The notes under the pieces were generated by a model. The model saw nothing but the letters and a program-made list of their open reading frames with translations. It was not told where the DNA came from and did not search any database. Positions 6,313 through 13,312 of a stretch of DNA of 32,901 bases are shown piece after piece. The stretch comes from Planctomycetia bacterium (lineage in GTDB: Bacteria > Planctomycetota > Planctomycetia > Gemmatales > HRBIN36): assembly GCA_016795155.1 (NCBI GenBank), contig JAEUIE010000048.1:1-32901 (forward strand), read 5' to 3'. Position 1 is the first letter of the stretch, and each line of letters opens with the position of its first letter. Position numbers and translations under genes: made by a program.

Positions 6313-7449
6313 ATGACTTATAGGACTCTCTACCATCCACGAAGACCGTACGTATGGTTCTCCATCGGTTCGTCCTGGAGACCGTGTTTGAGACAAAAAA
6401 TCAATCCCAAGGTCGACTATGTCGGGAAGCCGTACGACGACAAATCAGCAACGCTCGGGCTGTCCGAGGCGTTCCGAAAAATCGAAAACCGCAGCTTTAC
6501 TATGTACTCTAAAATTAATGCCTACGCTCAAAAGATAAAAAGCGTGTTATCAGAACATGTTCTGAGAAAGGTATCCCGTCTGCATCATTGCCCGCCCAAT
6601 GGTGGTTACCGATCTTACTCGGATATGGGTCGCCATCCGTGCGGATCTGCGTTGCTGTGTCCTTACTGCTGGGTTCGAAGAGTATCCTGGCCGTTGATGC
6701 GAGGGATCATGACTGGAATTGCCAACTATTCAAAAATTACCAGGATTGCCAAGCACTATAAGGCAGGCCGTATTGTTCGGTTCGGTGTCGTGGTGAAAGT
6801 TGCCACCTGCCACGCACGGCCGGCTGATGTTCTCAAATACATGTCATCAGTGCTGGGGCGTATGGTGAAGTTCTTGAAGAGATTGAAGGGTCACCAACGT
6901 CCGCCCGGGATACGCGGTGCAGTCATGACTTCCACATTGCGATACGGTAATGATGGATTCTGGCACATCAGGTTTCGAGGTGTCGGCATCCAGGACTTCG
7001 AAGGTAATAAATACACTCCCTATAACGTCAACAGCGCGCTGCTGCTGTCTGCGAGGCATACCTGCGGGAAAGTGATTCCAAGGCCCGTCGACAAATTCTG
7101 CCATCAGGTTGATGTGGAAAGAAAGACAGTCAATCGCACTTTCCTGAAAGCGGTGGCGTGGGCTGCCAGGTTTCAGGACATTTCGGCGGCGCCGCCGAAC
7201 GTCCTGCTCTCCATACTTCGACGCAAGACGAAGTATCGTCTGACCAGACGATTTGGAGTCTGTCATCGAAGATTCAATAAGATCAACCCTAATCTCAAGG
7301 CCCTCAAACAGGCCTTCGAGATGGAAGCAGAGTACAGGAAATTCGTGGAGAATCTGACTCATGAACAGAGCGTTTGTAGTGCTGAGGCAGGGGCACCGGC
7401 CGATTGTGCTACAGGAGAAGAGCAAGGCTCAAGAGAAGAGCAAGGCTAA
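6313..7449 (+). CDS. Rolling-circle Rep-like protein, HUH motif degenerate
   Basis: ATG 6313 has GGAGA a few bases upstream. In this 378-residue protein, C110-x5-C116-x2-C119 followed by Arg-Arg (CGSALLCPYCWVRR) is the zinc-like motif preceding the nuclease domain in plasmid and phage rolling-circle initiators ('CPxCxxRR'). A beta strand IVRFGVVVKVA (about 154-164), a helix, and RGAVMTSTLRYGNDGFWHIR then fit the order of motifs I and II. However, the HUH site reads H218-I-R220 and not H-x-H. FLKAVAWAARFQ (about 277-288) sits where the catalytic Tyr helix is expected but lacks a Tyr. It may be a diverged or inactivated initiator, or a relative with another role. The C-terminus carries an 18-base tandem repeat. 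The GC palindrome at 7182 lies inside the coding sequence (Ala-Ala-Pro-Pro). Confidence 0.55.
   Translation: MTYRTLYHPRRPYVWFSIGSSWRPCLRQKINPKVDYVGKPYDDKSATLGLSEAFRKIENRSFTMYSKINAYAQKIKSVLSEHVLRKVSRLHHCPPNGGYRSYSDMGRHPCGSALLCPYCWVRRVSWPLMRGIMTGIANYSKITRIAKHYKAGRIVRFGVVVKVATCHARPADVLKYMSSVLGRMVKFLKRLKGHQRPPGIRGAVMTSTLRYGNDGFWHIRFRGVGIQDFEGNKYTPYNVNSALLLSARHTCGKVIPRPVDKFCHQVDVERKTVNRTFLKAVAWAARFQDISAAPPNVLLSILRRKTKYRLTRRFGVCHRRFNKINPNLKALKQAFEMEAEYRKFVENLTHEQSVCSAEAGAPADCATGEEQGSREEQG
7182..7199. repeat. GC palindrome copy 3, inside the Rep-like gene
   Basis: TTCGGCGGCGCCGCCGAA is a perfect 18-base palindrome within the Rep-like coding sequence, where it encodes an Ala-Ala-Pro-Pro stretch. It shares the 14-base core with 1799-1812 and 4908-4921. 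Confidence 0.9.
7415..7447 (+). repeat. 18-base-period tandem duplication at the end of the Rep-like gene
   Basis: GAGAAGAGCAAGGCT occurs at 7415-7429 and again at 7433-7447, a period of 18 bases. It gives the repeated EEQGSREEQG at the C-terminus, directly before the stop at 7447-7449. Confidence 0.85.
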
Positions 7450-7524
7450 GGAAGTGTAAAAAGACGAACTTCATACAACCCGTGCATTTGTCGCAAACTT
7501 CTAGACTTAAACTTCCGGTATTTC

Positions 7525-9108
7525 TCAGGCTGATCCTACAAAATATTTGCCATAAAGATAATCAGTTACAGCTTTAGGTACTATTGTCTGCCTGACATAA
7601 TGCTTTCTAGCAATTTCATTTGGAGTGTGCCCCAACCAAAGTTGTGCGGTTGATAAATCAAACTTCTCTGTTATCAGAGTTGCACCAGTCTTTCTGAAAT
7701 GACGAGGGCTCAATGAGATGTTGCTTCCATTGATCGTCCGACGCCAATATTGGTAAACGAGATCTTTGTTGACAATTTGATCCCCACGCATGCATTTCTC
7801 ATAGAGTTTAGCGCCAGTTTCACTCAGCAAAAGATGCAAATTGTCATTACATGCGGCTTCTTTTAGGCAGTCTAAGGTTTGCGGCCATAGATGATGGGTA
7901 ACAGTAAAGCCTTTGCCAGCCTTTTTCATTTTCGATCGACGTCTGGTGATGGTGCCTTTTTGGAAATCTACTTGGTTCTTCTCGATATCCGAAACATCTG
8001 CCTGTGTCATTCCACAATTCAGCATGAGCAGGAAGCAAGCCTTGTAGATTGGGTGTTTTACCTGTAACAGTATTTTGGAAATCTCAGCTGGCTCGAAGAC
8101 CTTTGGATCGCCACAACTAGTATCGAATCTAAACTCTTTGCTTTTCATTTTCCTGGGCAAATGGTCTATGTGCTCGTTGTTGTATGCCCAATGCAAAAGA
8201 GCGAGTCCAAACTGGAATACCTTCTTGGCATAGATTCCTGACCATCCTTCCTTTTTTGATTTTAACCTCTCCACCTCCTTCGACTTGCAGAAGTCATACC
8301 ATTGCTTGACTTTGGACTGAGGGAAATGTTCAAGGTTAGTCTCTTCACCAAAGACTTCTTTGAATAGCTGCATCGTGCGACTGAGATTATTGAAATCAGT
8401 AGTTGATTGGCCAAGTTTGAGGCAGTTTGATTTCTTTTCTTTGAGAAATTGATCCGCTAGATAACCGAGAGACTTGGATCGTGGCGTGACTTCAATGAGT
8501 TTTTCGAGGGTTTTCATGTCAACCGAATAGCCGAGCCTTTCTTTACCGTGTTTGTCCGTGAATGCCCTGTCTAGGTTCTGCTGTAAGATACCTCGGATGC
8601 ACTCTTTAATGCCCACAGTTTCAGCTTCCGGGAGGCGTCCCCTATGAGCAATGAGTTCAATCGTTTTCAGATAGGACATCATTACTGCAGGAAGGGAGTT
8701 ATCCCACGAACTATTCCCGCGACTAAGTCTGTATTCTTCATAACAATCATCAACCAACTTTGGTGAAACAATAGGTTTGGCTGGTCTGTTCTTCAACTTA
8801 TTAATGTGATCTTGAGCACGCATTGCCTCATCTATCAAGCCGGCGGAGTGAAGCAGTGCTAATTCGCGACGAGTAGCATTGACGGAATCTGCGTGCGGAA
8901 GCTGGTCCTCTTTAACTTGAGCCAAGCGCATTTTTATATCTTGGAAATGTTTATTTGCCAAAGGATAGGAATCAGATTGAGTCCATAAGGTGTTATCCTT
9001 CAATCCAAGATCTGAGCACTTTACACGATATCGTGTCCCTTCAATCATCTTGGTCCATCGATAGTGTGGAGCACCTTCCCAGGAGCCTGCTTTTCTGTAT
9101 CGTTTCAT
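7525..9108 (-). CDS. Tyrosine recombinase (integrase) of planctomycete type
   Basis: The 527-residue protein, larger than most integrases, has a long N-terminal DNA-binding part and a C-terminal catalytic domain. There I find RRRSKMKKAG (beta-hairpin Lys region), SPRHFRKTGAT aligning with box II (Arg472; the usual first His appears as Arg469), WLGH (His494), and HYV with the likely nucleophile Tyr504. The box I segment reads LNCGMTQADVSDIEKN, with Thr-Gln where the first catalytic Arg normally lies, a variant I recall from other planctomycete integrases ('NCGxxQxDIADL'). It starts about 150 bases from the tRNA fragment at 9260 and reads away from it, as expected for an integrase beside its attachment site. 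It should catalyse integration and excision of the element. Confidence 0.85.
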   Translation of the reverse strand: MKRYRKAGSWEGAPHYRWTKMIEGTRYRVKCSDLGLKDNTLWTQSDSYPLANKHFQDIKMRLAQVKEDQLPHADSVNATRRELALLHSAGLIDEAMRAQDHINKLKNRPAKPIVSPKLVDDCYEEYRLSRGNSSWDNSLPAVMMSYLKTIELIAHRGRLPEAETVGIKECIRGILQQNLDRAFTDKHGKERLGYSVDMKTLEKLIEVTPRSKSLGYLADQFLKEKKSNCLKLGQSTTDFNNLSRTMQLFKEVFGEETNLEHFPQSKVKQWYDFCKSKEVERLKSKKEGWSGIYAKKVFQFGLALLHWAYNNEHIDHLPRKMKSKEFRFDTSCGDPKVFEPAEISKILLQVKHPIYKACFLLMLNCGMTQADVSDIEKNQVDFQKGTITRRRSKMKKAGKGFTVTHHLWPQTLDCLKEAACNDNLHLLLSETGAKLYEKCMRGDQIVNKDLVYQYWRRTINGSNISLSPRHFRKTGATLITEKFDLSTAQLWLGHTPNEIARKHYVRQTIVPKAVTDYLYGKYFVGSA

Positions 9109-9169
9109 GAGTGTTCCATGCTCTCGACAGGAGGGTGAGTTAGTGATGCCAATGCGACTTGGAAAAAAT

Positions 9170-9218
9170 GGGGTAAATCATGTGGGGTAAAATGCTGTTA
9201 TAGGTATCAATTTACCCC
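9170..9218. promoter_or_regulatory. GGGGTAAA repeats between integrase and attachment site
   Basis: GGGGTAAAT (9170-9178), GGGGTAAAA (9184-9192) and the inverted ATTTACCCC (9210-9218) lie in the 150 bases between the integrase start and the tRNA fragment. Two direct copies plus one inverted copy so close to the crossover site suggest recombinase arm sites, excisionase sites, or an operator controlling the integrase gene. Confidence 0.55.
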
Positions 9219-9259
9219 AAAGACATGCAAAAATCCGCTTAAAATTTACACTTTTGCGA

Positions 9260-9301
9260 TTCCTAAACCGTAGGTCACAGGTTCAAATCCTGTCGGGAGT
9301 A
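9260..9301 (+). other. Attachment site: displaced 3' half of tRNA-Arg(CCT)
   Basis: The sequence folds as the 3' half of a tRNA: anticodon loop TTCCTAA (9260-9266, anticodon CCT), 3' anticodon stem ACCGT (9267-9271), variable loop AGGTC, T stem and loop ACAGG-TTCAAAT-CCTGT (9277-9293), acceptor 3' strand CGGGAGT (9294-9300) and discriminator A. CCA is not encoded. The bases before 9260 do not pair with the anticodon stem and no 5' half exists upstream. The tRNA sequence therefore stops exactly at the anticodon loop, a known crossover point for tyrosine recombinases. I read this as the attachment junction on the integrase side. Confidence 0.82.
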
Positions 9302-9314
9302 ATTGAGAAAATCC

Positions 9315-11369
9315 ATGATTCGAACAGTTTGTTGCCTGCTGTTATGCTGTCCGCTGCTCCAGGCTCAAACCGTCAAGACCAGTGATTATCGAGCAGGCTG
9401 GGTCACGCTGCCCAAGCCCCCTGCACTGGTTTATCATTCGCATGTTGGCAGCAATCCGCAACCTCCAGCAGTGTACGAATGGGCCTATTCCCTGGTGGAT
9501 GACACAGGCAGAATCAGCCCGATGTCGCCTTCCGTCAAAATCAACGCACCACGCAATTACACCATCAGCGTCAAACTGCAGGATGGCATGTTCACACGGG
9601 CCTGCGCCTACGTCCTGTGGTCGCGGCGGGTAGGTGGCAGTTCACCACTGGGGCCAGCAGGAAATGGCGAACTCGAATGGCGGTCCAACGGCGCCAATAA
9701 AGCTCAACAACCTCGACCGTTTCTTGCCTTGACGGGGTTACCCGATCATAGCTTGCGTGCTCGAGCCATCCAGCCAACCATCCGCTGGTATGCGGGCAAT
9801 TTCAGCGAGCGATTCGAAGATGAAACGTTTTTCCCACGATCAACCGTCTTGGCAGCGCCGGACCATCCACCTCTGATCACCGTTTACCACATCCCCAACA
9901 GGGCATACGAAGTCTGCTACACCTGGGTAGGCAATGAGGGAGAGTCTCCTCTTTCGGATGTGATTACGGTTCTCCCCAATTCAGAAAGCGAGGATTTCAA
10001 CAACCCTTTCTGGCTTCAACGACCTGGTTGCCCGCCACAAGGAGCACTCGGATTTTACCTTTACCTCAGAGTAAAAGGAGAATCCAACTGGCATCGGCAG
10101 CCCAGAAGACACGTTGACAAGTATTCCACTCGTGATGATTTTCTCTGGGGACTCACCCAGATCAAAGTGTCAGTTGATCGCTTTGTTGAGAGTAAGCAGT
10201 CACCTGCCACCCGACAGGGACGCTCCTGGCTTACCAGTCTGCAGCAGGCCATCGAGCAAACCAATCAAAGCATCCTGGTGGATTCTCCTCAGGAGCTGCG
10301 TTGCCCGGTGATCATGCCATTTCGGGCCGGCCAGTCGATGCGACGCACCATCTCAGCCTTGAATGGTGCATCCTGGGATCTGACTACGGTCAAGCCCTCA
10401 CCGGGCACTGCCCTGCCCTATCCCACCGAATGGCCGATGTGGGTTGAGACATCGCAATACACCCGGCTGGTAGGATGCAACATGGAATCCTCCACGGCGG
10501 AATGCGGCATTGATTTCCTGAGTTACGATGGCTCCACCTGCTTTCACTTCCGTGCTGAGCGATGCTCGATCAAACTGTGGCGATCATTGATAGGCAGAAA
10601 GTATAGTGCAGCCATCAGGCAACTGGCCCATTTTGAAGGGGCACATACCTGCAGCGAACCAATCTTCATCGATTGCGACGTCTGGGCCAGGCATGGTGTG
10701 GTGTGTGAAGGAGGCCAGTCAGCCAACTGGGAAGTGAGGTCAATGAACGCAGTCTCCGCTGGCGGACTGGAATCGTCCATCCTGAGCATTAACAATTCCG
10801 GTTCATTTTTAGTCAGTGGCCGCATTACGACCGATGGTGCACGAGCGTTTATTGCTGCGGTAAACATTCGGCAGGTTACGGTAGAAAACTGGTATTCTGA
10901 TCGAGGTTTTCCATGCTGGGTTTGCTTCAGCACTCCCAATACTGCAACCACTCTTAATATCACTGTAAACCAGATTAACCACTGGCCTTCCAGTGATGGC
11001 GCGCAGGGCGATTGGGATTGGTTGCATGTTGCGGAAATGGCCCAAGCCGGCGAACACATTGCCAAGCTGAGAATCACAGGACTGGCTGCCAACCATTACC
11101 GAGCAGATAGCCGTGGACAACCCTTCGAAGGTGGCGCTCCCCGGTGCCGGATTTTCTGTCCTCGTTATGCAGGACTTGATTACCGCCTGCCCAATAATTC
11201 ACTGCTCAGCCAACTCAAGGTGCACGAAGAATCACGTCAGTGGTGGAACACGCATGGCACCGAGTTTCAATATCCCATCGTGGGCATGGTCTGGCACAGT
11301 TACCAGAGCCAGTGGGATCACGGGAAGGATGCAGCCCAACGCAGACCCGAAATCAAAACGCGCGACTAA
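9315..11369 (+). CDS. Large secreted protein, probably beta-helix type
   Basis: I prefer ATG 9315 (MIRTVCCLLLCCPLLQAQ, a clear signal peptide ending at Ala-Gln) over the in-frame TTG at 9303, which sits against the tRNA end. The mature protein of about 665 residues has an N-terminal half with fibronectin-like features (AVYEWAYSLVDDTGRISPMS; YEVCYTWVGNEGESPLSD) and a C-terminal half of short beta-strand repeats with Asn, Gly and Cys (PIFIDCDVWARHGVVCEGGQ), suggesting a right-handed beta-helix. No catalytic motif is evident. It begins only 13 bases after the attachment site, so integration has probably cut it off from its original upstream sequence. It converges on the bestrophin-like gene with a 4-base overlap. 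Confidence 0.75.
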   Translation: MIRTVCCLLLCCPLLQAQTVKTSDYRAGWVTLPKPPALVYHSHVGSNPQPPAVYEWAYSLVDDTGRISPMSPSVKINAPRNYTISVKLQDGMFTRACAYVLWSRRVGGSSPLGPAGNGELEWRSNGANKAQQPRPFLALTGLPDHSLRARAIQPTIRWYAGNFSERFEDETFFPRSTVLAAPDHPPLITVYHIPNRAYEVCYTWVGNEGESPLSDVITVLPNSESEDFNNPFWLQRPGCPPQGALGFYLYLRVKGESNWHRQPRRHVDKYSTRDDFLWGLTQIKVSVDRFVESKQSPATRQGRSWLTSLQQAIEQTNQSILVDSPQELRCPVIMPFRAGQSMRRTISALNGASWDLTTVKPSPGTALPYPTEWPMWVETSQYTRLVGCNMESSTAECGIDFLSYDGSTCFHFRAERCSIKLWRSLIGRKYSAAIRQLAHFEGAHTCSEPIFIDCDVWARHGVVCEGGQSANWEVRSMNAVSAGGLESSILSINNSGSFLVSGRITTDGARAFIAAVNIRQVTVENWYSDRGFPCWVCFSTPNTATTLNITVNQINHWPSSDGAQGDWDWLHVAEMAQAGEHIAKLRITGLAANHYRADSRGQPFEGGAPRCRIFCPRYAGLDYRLPNNSLLSQLKVHEESRQWWNTHGTEFQYPIVGMVWHSYQSQWDHGKDAAQRRPEIKTRD

Positions 11370-12229
11370 TTATTCGGAGTCCTGTACGAACTGCATATCT
11401 GAATAACGTTGTCCCGGATCGTATGGGCATAACGCTCCAGATCGAGATCGTCCTCATCATGACCAAATGGATCTTCAATGTGACTGTCGATCATTTCTAT
11501 TCCCATCAGGAAGAAGCATACCAGCAGTAACACCGGTATGCCTTTCCAGCCGAGATAGGAAATGGTGTACCAGGGAGCAATCAGCAGGTGCAGGAACAAC
11601 CCTGTCCGCAACATGGCCTTGTATGAGAACGGAATGGGTGTGTTATCAATGCGTTCGCATGCTCCACAGACATCCAGCAGTCCGTTCAGATGCAAATCCA
11701 TGTTTCTGAACATGAACTCATTGATTTTGCCTTCCCGTAACCACAGCGCAGCCTGCTGATGCAAGTGCTTGGCGATATATGCCGGGATATGAGCAGGCAT
11801 CGCGGTCTCTCCTTCGAGCCCTGGAAAATCCTGAAGTCGATAAGTGTCTTTTCTCAAGTGTTTTTTCAGACTGAAAGGAAATGCCGTTAACAGTTCTACT
11901 GCTCTGGTATTTTTCAGTTCATCAGGTGGAAGGTAAGCAAACCATTTGGCAGCAAGGTTGCGGCTATCGTTGACCAGTTGCCCCCAGAGTCGTCGGCCTT
12001 CCCACCAGCGGTCATAAGCCGTTCTGTTCCGAAAGCCCATCAGCAGGCTGAGAATAATGGTATTGATCAGCGATGCTTCTGTGCCAAGTTCATTGATGTG
12101 GAAACCCGTTAAGTCGAGCACCAGCCAGGTAATCAGGCAATAAACCAGCACAATGCTTAGCCACATTCCCAGTTGAGATGCAATGGAGAGAATGAAATGC
12201 AACTTGAGCCATGTGATCAGGTATTTCAT
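11366..12229 (-). CDS. Bestrophin-family anion channel
   Basis: The start codon ATG 12229 has TGAGGT a few bases upstream. The 287-residue product has hydrophobic segments near the N-terminus (LSIVLVYCLITWLVLDLTGF), a middle GFRNRTAYDRWWEGRRLWGQ signature and a C-terminal hydrophobic pair (LRTGLFLHLLIAPWYTISYL; IPVLLLVCFFLMGIEMI) followed by an acidic SHIEDPFGHDEDDLDLE tail. This is the pattern of bacterial bestrophin/UPF0187 membrane proteins, pentameric anion channels in the cytoplasmic membrane. The physiological role in bacteria is largely unknown. It is transcribed alone, converging on the preceding secreted protein gene. Confidence 0.85.
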   Translation of the reverse strand: MKYLITWLKLHFILSIASQLGMWLSIVLVYCLITWLVLDLTGFHINELGTEASLINTIILSLLMGFRNRTAYDRWWEGRRLWGQLVNDSRNLAAKWFAYLPPDELKNTRAVELLTAFPFSLKKHLRKDTYRLQDFPGLEGETAMPAHIPAYIAKHLHQQAALWLREGKINEFMFRNMDLHLNGLLDVCGACERIDNTPIPFSYKAMLRTGLFLHLLIAPWYTISYLGWKGIPVLLLVCFFLMGIEMIDSHIEDPFGHDEDDLDLERYAHTIRDNVIQICSSYRTPNN

Positions 12230-12332
12230 GATACCTCATTGATACTAACGACTGGCTGCTTGCCTAGAGTTATCAGTACCGCAAAGACTTTGAAGCATGA
12301 GTGGCGAGTAACATTGCATCACCTGAGCCTGC

Positions 12333-12360
12333 TTGACAGGTGAGTGGCTACTGCTAAAAT
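12333..12360 (+). promoter_or_regulatory. Promoter of tRNA-Glu
   Basis: TTGACA (12333-12338) and TAAAAT (12355-12360) are separated by 16 bases, close to the sigma-70 consensus, and the tRNA begins 11 bases after the -10 box. Confidence 0.75.
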
Positions 12361-12370
12361 TGCAGCAGAT

Positions 12371-12443
12371 GGCCCTATCGTCTAGAGGCCTAGGACGTAG
12401 CCCTCTCAAGGCTAAAACGGGGGTTCGAATCTCCCTAGGGTCA
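12371..12443 (+). tRNA. tRNA-Glu (anticodon CTC)
   Basis: The 73-base cloverleaf is complete. The acceptor stem GGCCCTA pairs with TAGGGTC, with one G-T pair. The anticodon stem TAGCC/GGCTA encloses the loop CTCTCAA with anticodon CTC. The T arm is GGGGG-TTCGAAT-CTCCC, and the discriminator base is A. CCA is not encoded. It is preceded by a good promoter and followed by a terminator. Confidence 0.95.
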
Positions 12444-12453
12444 TTTGTGCAGG

Positions 12454-12483
12454 AAAGCCGGTTTCCTTGTGGAAGCCGGCTTT
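12454..12483 (+). terminator. Terminator after tRNA-Glu
   Basis: AAAGCCGGTTTCC and GGAAGCCGGCTTT form a 13-bp stem with one G-U pair and a TTGT loop. It is followed by TGTTCTT. It lies ten bases after the tRNA. Confidence 0.85.
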
Positions 12484-12506
12484 TGTTCTTCACCGAGGAG
12501 GCTTGA

Positions 12507-13301
12507 GTGGCCAGTGCCAAGCCATCAGCATCGTTGCAGGTACATTTGCTGCCCGGTCTGGTGGATGCTTCGGCACTTCGGGGTGGTGTTGTCGTAGTCA
12601 TTGATGTCTTGCGTGCCACGACCACTATGGTTCATGCCTTTCATGCCGGTGTGACCAGTCTTTACCCTGTTAGCGAAATACCGGTTGCATTGTCGCTGGC
12701 GGAAGAATTAAAAGAATCAGGCGAAAAGGTACTGCTCTGCGGCGAGCGAGAGTGCCTGCCTATTCCCGGCTTTGATCTGGGCAATTCGCCGAGCGATTTT
12801 ACCTGGCAGCGGTGTCACGATCAACTGCTGGTGATGACCACCACCAACGGCACTAGAGCTATGTTGCATGCCCGGCACGCAGATCGTGTGCTGGCTGCAG
12901 GCTTTGTCAATTTCAGTGCCGTCTGCGAAAATCTGCTGAACGAAACCCGGCCCATTCATTTTCTCTGCGCAGGTTCCAATGGTCACATCTCACTGGAGGA
13001 TACGTTGCTGGCAGGAGCTTTAGTTGCAGCCTTGATGCCGCATCTGAAGGCTGAACTCAACGATAGTGCCAGATTAGCCTGGGACACGTTTGAATGTCAT
13101 GGATTGCTGTTGGAAGAAGCATTCAAACTTTCAGGTGGCGGACAGCAACTGATCCAAGCTGGCCTGAGTGAAGATCTTGAATGGGCTGCTTATGTTGATC
13201 GACTGATGATCGTTCCCGAGATGCGCTACGATGGCAAGCAGCGCATTTATTTTCAGATAGGCTCTGTTGGGCTTGAACGAAGATTGTGGCCCGGGAAATA
13301 A
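12507..13301 (+). CDS. comB: 2-phosphosulfolactate phosphatase
   Basis: The GTG start at 12507 is supported by GAGGAGG (12495-12501) five bases upstream. The 264-residue product carries the ComB signatures: VVVIDVLRATTTMVHA near residue 30, CGERECLPIPGFDLGNSP around 75-90, MTTTNGTRAM around 110 and FLCAGSNGHISLEDTLLAGA around 155. ComB is a Mg-dependent phosphatase that releases phosphate from 2-phosphosulfolactate, a step known from coenzyme M synthesis in methanogens. Homologues occur in bacteria without coenzyme M, planctomycetes included, where the product is presumably sulfolactate or a related organosulfonate. No comA or comC is visible nearby. The gene stops 11 bases short of the convergent oxidoreductase gene. 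Confidence 0.9.
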   Translation: MASAKPSASLQVHLLPGLVDASALRGGVVVVIDVLRATTTMVHAFHAGVTSLYPVSEIPVALSLAEELKESGEKVLLCGERECLPIPGFDLGNSPSDFTWQRCHDQLLVMTTTNGTRAMLHARHADRVLAAGFVNFSAVCENLLNETRPIHFLCAGSNGHISLEDTLLAGALVAALMPHLKAELNDSARLAWDTFECHGLLLEEAFKLSGGGQQLIQAGLSEDLEWAAYVDRLMIVPEMRYDGKQRIYFQIGSVGLERRLWPGK

Positions 13302-13312
13302 GTCCAGTGCTG

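Larger units (their letters stand above)
1..9301. mobile_element. Right-hand part of an integrative element in tRNA-Arg(CCT)
   Basis: The right boundary is defined by a tyrosine recombinase gene (7525-9108) whose promoter side faces a bare 3' half of a tRNA gene at 9260-9301. Tyrosine recombinases commonly integrate in the 3' half of tRNA genes, restoring the tRNA at one end and leaving a displaced 3' half at the other. Everything to the left has accessory character: ThiF-like and gp88-like genes, short hypothetical genes, IS remnants and a Rep-like protein. The left end, and the intact tRNA expected there, lie outside the window. The boundary is well supported; that all of 1-9259 is a single element is inference. 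Confidence 0.62.

Noticed and set aside
10544-11120. Long minus-strand frames within the secreted protein gene
   Set aside because: Shadows of the 9315-11369 coding sequence, which has a signal peptide and continuous protein character.
12245-12625. 126-residue minus-strand frame across tRNA-Glu
   Set aside because: It is antisense to the tRNA, its terminator and the start of comB, with no coding features of its own.
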